In this document: one piece after another, positions 58,541-64,000 of the stretch
Numbering within the stretch: position 1 is the first letter of the stretch
Layout: the number at the start of each line of letters is the position of its first letter
Assembly (NCBI GenBank): GCA_032207245.1
Contig: CM063501.1
Location: forward strand, 84,075,865 to 84,139,864
Direction: 5' to 3'
Origin: Pardosa pseudoannulata
Lineage: Eukaryota; Arthropoda; Arachnida; Araneae; Lycosidae
Length of the DNA stretch: 64,000 bases
Made by a program: the position numbers and the translations under genes
The notes under the pieces: generated by a model
Told to the model about the DNA's origin: nothing
Database searches by the model: none
Seen by the model: only the letters and a program-made list of their open reading frames with translations

Positions 58541-59145
58541 GAAAAACATTTGTTTGCAAATCAGTCATTATTGTACAAATGTTTAGTATCTGTCGATATA
58601 TTTTTCCTTCATCGATCAAATGTGTATGTGCGGTTCATGGGCTGGGTTTCGTTTAATTATTGTTTGACATTAACACCCCCCCTTTACTTGATCTCCATCT
58701 ATTATCTTCTAGGAAGGACTTATATTACTTTATATATTTGGCATTTATTTGTTCAGATTTCCTTAGCTATTCAATCATTGTCTGTTGCCGACATATTTTA
58801 AATTAAACCTGCACGCTTTCTGCCAATTATTAGTTAAAACTTTTAAAAACTGCTAAGAAAATTTTGTCTTAAAGGATGATTAAATAGCAATTTTGCTATA
58901 TTATAATTTGTTGTCGAAAGTTTAATAAAAGAAAATTCACGCAAGGAAAAAGAAAATCTCAACCATAACTCTTCATCTAGCATTTCGTTTAAAAAAAGGA
59001 TCTGAATAAACTGAATCCTTGTAAAATCGATTCGTAGGTCATTTGTAGCTTATACGCATGGCCGTAACTTGGTCTATTAGCGCCCGAGGCAAAAAACTGG
59101 TCTGCGCCCCTGCCACCAAATATAGTGATAAAATACATAAACATG

Positions 59146-59147
<2 letters not shown>

Positions 59148-59212
<65 letters not shown>

Positions 59213-59387
59213 TGGCGAGACTCATTCAAAATCACAACACAGTTTATTTCTGGTAAGAAACATGAAATCCGTACAACAGGCAAACACCTTTACAACTTCG
59301 TGCACACAGACAATGTGATCCCGCACATACTCTTTTCAAGTAGGGATTCCTAAGGTAAAAAGACTACGAATAATCCCTAAGCACAAT
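59148..59387 (-). mobile_element. Repeat family A, inverted copy, left part
   Basis: A (TA)n(TG)n tract and then attggcgagactcattcaaa, caacacagtttatttctggt and gtagggattcctaaggtaaa are the reverse complement of 52090-52332. The match continues on the far side of the THAP-bearing element at 61179. Confidence 0.88.
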
Positions 59388-59669
59388 GAGGAATTTTCAC
59401 GTTTTCTAATTTTGATTTTAAACGATAGAAGACAAAAAAGTAAGCAGGACAGTAGCTATTTTTCTTTCATTTGGAGGCCTAATGAGTGATTTATGATGGG
59501 TTTTATAGCGGACTCTTTAACGTCTCTCAAAAACGATACTTTTTCTCCGCCGAGTTTGTGACGTCATCGTTCATGTCGACACCGAGCGCCTATGCTGTTT
59601 ACATGTTAAAAGGCGACTTTTAAATTTGTTTTTGTGTAAAGTATCGCATATAATAGAAATTTTTTTGTT

Positions 59670-59873
59670 ATGTCTGGCATTAAAAAATCATACTCTAAAT
59701 ATTGTATTGTGCCACTCTGTAAAAGTACAACAACTAATTGCAATGAGAAGATATTTTTCAGCGTCCCGAAAGATACACGTAAAATCTGGACAACTGCGAT
59801 GAAAAGGGATGAGAAATTAAACCTCAAATTATCATATAAATCATCTCTATGGGTTTGTGAAGACCATTTTTCG
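59670..59873 (+). CDS. THAP zinc-finger domain exon of a transposon gene
   Basis: THAP domains are zinc-dependent DNA-binding modules, often at the N-terminus of DNA-transposon proteins. The 68 codons start at an ATG and end before a gtaaat donor. The C2CH signature is complete: C12 and C17 in CIVPLC, C63 and H66 in CEDHF, with 45 residues between. The conserved FFSVPKD and W40 are also present. There are no stops, so the fold could still form. A possible second exon follows the acceptor aattccag at 60818: nine codons including VEETF before a stop, which would give a 76-residue THAP-only protein. It lies inside the AT-flanked element, so its origin is transposon and not host. Confidence 0.82.
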
Positions 59874-60423
59874 GTAAATAAATGCTTGCATTTGTTTAAA
59901 TATTACTAATTTAGAACAATTAAAGTATATAAAAATACATCTATACCTTTAAAAGGATTGTTGATTAACCACTGCTATTTAACTTTTAAAACTGCTAATT
60001 TTCGAGTATTATCACAGAGTTCAAGTACAATAAATATTTTATAAAGCATATAAATATCGAAAAACATATAAATATCTAAAGCATATAATTATCTAATAAA
60101 TAACTCGGAAGAGGGGAAGGTTATGTATTTTCAAGGTATTATAAATATTTTCTTCAGAGATGCATACTTTCTTGTGTATCAAATCACAGTGATACTTATC
60201 GATTAAATTGGTGACTAATTTGAAAAAAGTATAATATTTTTAAAATATTTAATAATGATATTATTTTAAAAATTTAATTTAATTTGAGAAATTTTATACA
60301 TTTTTTAATTTGAAATTAATATTAAAGGCAATAAAATTGTATTGCTATTTAAAAATGTATAAATAATTAAGTAAAGCCGTTTAAAGATTTTAAATTTCTT
60401 TTCATCATATTTAAAATATCTAA

Positions 60424-60492
60424 GAATTGGTTTGGTTTTGGAGTGCTACGGTCTACTTTTTGCAACACGAAGGCTAATGAGACCGGTCTCGC
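60424..60492 (-). mobile_element. SINE family S1, 3' fragment
   Basis: ggtttggttttggagtgcta and cggtctactttttgcaacac, then gctaatgagaccgg, match the 3' body of the 10.5-kb copy. The tRNA head is missing (5' truncated). It lies inside the THAP-bearing element, making a fourth nesting level. Confidence 0.82.
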
Positions 60493-61178
60493 AATAAATA
60501 CTTCCTCTAATTTTTATTTTAATATTACATCCGTCTCTATTTATAAAAAACGATGCTACTACAAATGTTTGTATATATGATATATGTATATTTATTTGAC
60601 TTGTTTGTGTTTGCAAACAAAAGAGCTGTGTTTAGCATGAATAAAGTATTAATACATGTTAAGTAAAATTGGAAAAAAATATAAATGATTTTACATACCT
60701 TTGGGTTTTAATTCCTCGTATTTCTGCTCCCATAAAATCCGGGTTTTTTTTGCAAGAAAGAAAACTGACATGCTGTCAATTTTCGGGAGGTTGTCTGATT
60801 GTCCTTTGGTAATTCCAGGTAGAAGAGACATTTATGACAAATTGAGATAACTAAGCTATCTAGATCGGTAAAATAAACCTTCAGGTTTAAATAAAAATAA
60901 ATTTTGATAGCTAGAAAATTTCAGGAACTTGCAAAAACAAAATCGGAAAATAGTGCGCACTTAAAAGCAATACAAAAATATTGGTCTGCATGAACGATGA
61001 CATCACAACCAATCACGGAGCGTTTTGATGTCACGTGATTTTCGCTTAACTTTAAAATTAATTTTTTTAATGATGGACCCAGTTTTTTACATTTTTGAGA
61101 ACATTTTTGGAATCTTCGAGTCTGAAATTATCAGAAAAACACTAAGTTGTTCGAATCCCCCACATGTGCAAATTCCTC

Positions 61179-61369
61179 ATTGATCACTTGATACAAAATA
61201 CCCATGTTTAAAGAGAACGCGCTAACTATTGGCTAAAGTAGTACAGACAGAGGCTGAATTAAGTCTATAGCTTGTCTGGAGGGAAAAATCAGAATTACCG
61301 CGCAAACTCCGAACTCACTTTATGAACAAAAGTTATTAAATTAATATTAAAATACGTAAATAAGGAATT

Positions 61370-61401
<32 letters not shown>
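61179..61401 (-). mobile_element. Repeat family A, inverted copy, right part
   Basis: attgatcacttgatacaaaa, cccatgtttaaagagaacgc, gctaactattggctaaagta and ataaggaattttaatatta are the reverse complement of 51773-52085. It ends in (TA)n. Confidence 0.88.
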
Positions 61402-61933
61402 TCAAAATGACCTCAGAAAATATTTTCTTAATTCTTAAAATGTTCCTATAATATTAATATCAATTAGAAATTTTTTTTCCTTCTATTTTCACTTAAAAAA
61501 ATTTTGAACACTTTGGGTTTATTATTTTGCTGATAAACTGAATAGTTTATTTGAAGGGATTATTTTTATTTAGACGTTGAATTTTCATAAAAAATTGGTA
61601 AACTTCTAAATATAAATTTAGTTTTAATGACTTTAATTATTTAAAAATTTAAAACGAATACCCGGAATTATGTTAAGGCATATAGGAATGTTTGGTAAAC
61701 ATTTTGTTAGAATCTATAATAGGTTTAGTCTCTAGAAACATTAAAAAAAAAAAAATTCATAAAAAACAATTTTTAAACACATTGGGTTTTATAACAAGAA
61801 AAGTTTTTTATCACATTTTAGCGAAACGTCCAATTTCGGACCCCATTTTCTTCACAGTGCGGCGCCCCTAAGACTGATGCGCCCGTGGCAAATGCCACCT
61901 TTGCCACGCCCTAGTTACGGCCCTGCTTATACA

Positions 61934-62785
61934 AGTCGATTAGATAGGAAATAAATAAATAGTTGGAGATTAAGATGTGAATCCATTTATCTTGATTTTT
62001 ATTGAAATGACCAAAAATCATTTCAAGTTAAAATCCTCGGAAACAATTAATGCTTTTGCATATCATTTGAATCCATTTTATTTGAATAATTTTATGAAAA
62101 TTTTATTATTGGCAAAGAATTATTCACTATTTAAGAACGGTAGCGTCTTATTCAAATGTTTAAATATGAAAAAAGTTGGCTTACCTTCTTTCTTCCTTTG
62201 GAGAATTCTGCATTATATCATCTTATAGCTGCATTAAACCATTAGTTTTCCAAGTCAAATTAACGAGACTACAGGTTTGATAACGAAAAAAAAAGTATTA
62301 CTTAAAACGTATATTAAAACAAGGTCAAGCACAAGGTAGTTGGTTTTTACGGAGTACCTAGTAGTGAAAGAATGCACTACTTCACCTCAGAACGAAAAAA
62401 AATCAAAAACATAATTTATTGAATCAATGCAAAAGTAACCAAACAAGAATTTAGTACGCTCACAACTACTTCCGAAATCGAAAGCGAAATAAGGCCGTAA
62501 GGTGAGGAAATCGTTCACATAACAAAGCTTATGTGAATAACAACGCATTGATTGAAAGTAATTAATTTGTGTTTAAAACAAAGAATAGCACTTAGAACAT
62601 ATGCGGAAACAAGGCTTAACAGAATTTATCTACAACTGTCTGTTGCCAGTCCCAAAGTCTTAAAACAGAATCGGTTTTAGTTATCGGAACAATTATTTAA
62701 GTCGGAGAAACAGGCTCCAGTATTCCAGATATCCATACAAAAATTTTAGTTGGTTTGTTTTTGTTTGAGGAACAAAAATGAGTGT
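61934..62785. other. No recognised gene
   Basis: An 83-codon + strand frame (61977-62228) has no recognisable features. Confidence 0.45.
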
Positions 62786-62789
62786 AGGT

Positions 62790-62885
62790 CCGTCTCGCAG
62801 TTGATTTCAGCTAATAATAGCTTAATGCTATAAATATATACTAAAAATAATCATCGATTAGCTGTAATCAACGCTGGTGAGACTG
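62790..62885. repeat. Imperfect inverted repeat, possible small MITE
   Basis: Arms at about 62790-62817 (cgtctcgcagttgatttcag, ctaat) and 62854-62885 (attagctgtaatcaacgctg, gtgagac) pair with a few mismatches around an AT-rich loop. No clear target duplication. Confidence 0.5.
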
Positions 62886-62889
62886 GAAG

Positions 62890-64000
62890 ATAATAGATGG
62901 AGATCAACTAAAGGGGGAAAATGTCAAGGAATAATAAAATTTTATATTTTAAAGAAAACACACTTTTACCTGTGAAACTGAGATTTTTTATTTCTAATGA
63001 TTTTTAAAATTCCTTTTCGTTGTTATTTCTATTTCTGCATGAAACAGATGTCACCAAAGGAGACAAATCATATTCAAATGCTGTTGAAAATAAGCAGTGC
63101 AACGTATAATTCCAATATGATCCCATATCGGTAAATTGATCTGCGGTTCTTCAGCCGACGCCACTTTATTTTATCAGTAATAATTTTATGGATTTTTTAG
63201 TTATCAAATAAAAAGTAGTCCTATTTTTAGATATCGTAGATGTCTGTATTATATGATGACAAAAATATCGATCAAGGAAGGAAATACTTAAACTAAAATT
63301 TATTCTATATATTTGTCATGCTTTTTATTTAAGCCCTAAACAATTTACATTTCTAGATTTATTGTTGCCGCATGTCACAATTTTAGCCCATAATGTCAGT
63401 TATCGGGAGAGTTTTTGCTTTGTAAAAATTCCCCTTTGTGTCTCCTTGTTCTAAAATTTAGTACCATTTACGAGACTTTCGTTTTTGCTGCTTGTTTTTC
63501 CGCCCTTTCCTTGTTGTATAAATAATGCGACACATGCGCTACGGAATAGACCTGAAACAACGTTTTGTTTTCGTTCCTTATCTGTGCATTCCGGGTACGT
63601 GTTATTTCGAGCTGTAGTTATTTTCAGGGATATATTTTCGGTCCTATTCTATTGACTTTATATGTTTGGACAGGATAAGTCACTACAATGTTTGAACAAA
63701 GTTCGGCAGAAACTGTTCCCACTGCGTTCGCTATTGGGTTCTCGAAAGACAGTGTTCTTGTTTGTCGTTATTTACAGCTGGAATTGTGATATTTAGGAAA
63801 AGCGTTAGTAGAGAATTCTCACCTCGTGTTGAAAACAAAGATCACAGCTGGCGTTACATTTTAGAATTTCAGTTTTAAATTCTGTTGGCTGAGCTTATTT
63901 TAATAGCCATAATTTTTCATTAAAAACATATATTTTTTCTTTTTTGTTTATATTTTGAGTCAAATGACGTTAAGTACCGAAAATTACAATCTGAAACAAT
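62890..64000. other. No recognised gene
   Basis: CpG-containing, mixed composition toward the window end. No kinase exon, repeat end or RNA gene recognised. Confidence 0.45.

Larger units (their letters stand above)
59386..61180 (+). mobile_element. THAP-bearing TIR element with apparent AT target duplication
   Basis: Element 59388-61178 (1791 bp) interrupts repeat A. The uninterrupted copy gives the empty site gcacaattgatc, here split as gcacaat and attgatc, an apparent AT duplication. Ends are GAGGAATTTTCAC and, reverse complement, GAGGAATTTGCAC. Subterminal repeats TGTGACGTCATCGTTCATG (59557-59575) and its inverse with one change (60989-61007) fall symmetrically. It carries a THAP exon and no recognised transposase. 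AT duplications with THAP proteins recall the ISL2EU/IS4EU group, from memory. Confidence 0.8.
59049..61933. mobile_element. Outer hAT-type element hosting nested insertions
   Basis: Element 59057-61925 (2869 bp) starts CATGGCCGTAACTTGG, and the reverse complement of its right end reads CAGGGCCGTAACTAGG. Both arms carry gcgccc-rich subterminal sequence. Flanking 8-mers are cttatacg (59049-59056) and cttataca (61926-61933), seven of eight identical. Removing the inner insertions leaves a short non-autonomous element. No hAT transposase coding was seen. Confidence 0.85.

Noticed and set aside
63690..63795. 34-codon frame starting ATGTTTGAACAAAG near the right edge
   Set aside because: Short, with no splice donor, domain or signal peptide. 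Chance is likely.
1..64000. CRISPR arrays, bacterial operons, rRNA genes or viral insertions
   Set aside because: None was seen. The tandem arrays have long AT-rich monomers without unique spacers, and no viral-type coding was recognised.

Overview
The window is eukaryotic nuclear DNA. It is strongly AT-rich, has large introns with GT-AG splice sites, many (TA)n and (CA)n microsatellites, tRNA-derived SINEs and decayed copies of several DNA transposon superfamilies. The mix of mariner, hAT, piggyBac-like and Harbinger-like remnants, together with a pseudouridine-phosphate glycosidase gene that runs into a PfkB-type kinase start, suits an invertebrate animal, probably an arthropod. A chelicerate such as a spider is a guess. 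No bacterial genes, rRNA genes or CRISPR arrays are present, and most open frames are chance ORFs in low-complexity DNA.

The one well-supported gene is on the + strand at 20,909-45,296. Eleven coding exons join in a consistent reading frame of 378 codons. They encode a predicted mitochondrial pre-sequence, a complete pseudouridine-5'-phosphate glycosidase (PsuG/indigoidine synthase A-like) domain and the first strand of a PfkB sugar-kinase domain. The glycosidase breaks pseudouridine 5'-phosphate into uracil and ribose 5-phosphate. The kinase half of such fusions makes that substrate from pseudouridine. No further kinase exon was recognised in the remaining 18.7 kb.

A second gene is suggested at 6,130-6,208 on the - strand: a start codon in good context, a signal-peptide-like 26-residue stretch and a clean splice donor, next to a GC-richer stretch that may be its promoter. 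The rest of that gene would lie toward or beyond position 1.

Layout: 1-6.1 kb holds piggyBac-like MITEs and two tandem arrays, one interrupted by a hAT element with a perfect 8-bp target duplication. 6.1-7.9 kb is GC-richer with the candidate first exon. 8.2-18.1 kb holds a Harbinger element with a MADF coding remnant, a SINE with a 13-bp duplication, two Harbinger-type MITEs, a hairpin MITE and a full-length decayed mariner. 18.1-20.9 kb is the upstream region of the glycosidase gene. 20.9-45.3 kb is that gene, with SINEs, hAT and piggyBac-like elements in its introns. 45.5-46.1 kb is a four-copy 154-bp amplification. 48-64 kb is repeat-dense and CpG-richer, with a 177-bp satellite, a 511-bp mariner-type MITE and a nested set of transposons at 59.05-61.93 kb that includes a THAP zinc-finger exon.

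At larger scale, the gene body looks depleted in CpG compared with both flanks. Copies of the same repeat families have lost CpGs inside the gene but kept them outside, as expected from germline gene-body methylation. No clearly new biological system was found. The best leads are the CpG domain, the nested transposons, the THAP element with an apparent AT target duplication, and the missing kinase half of the glycosidase gene.
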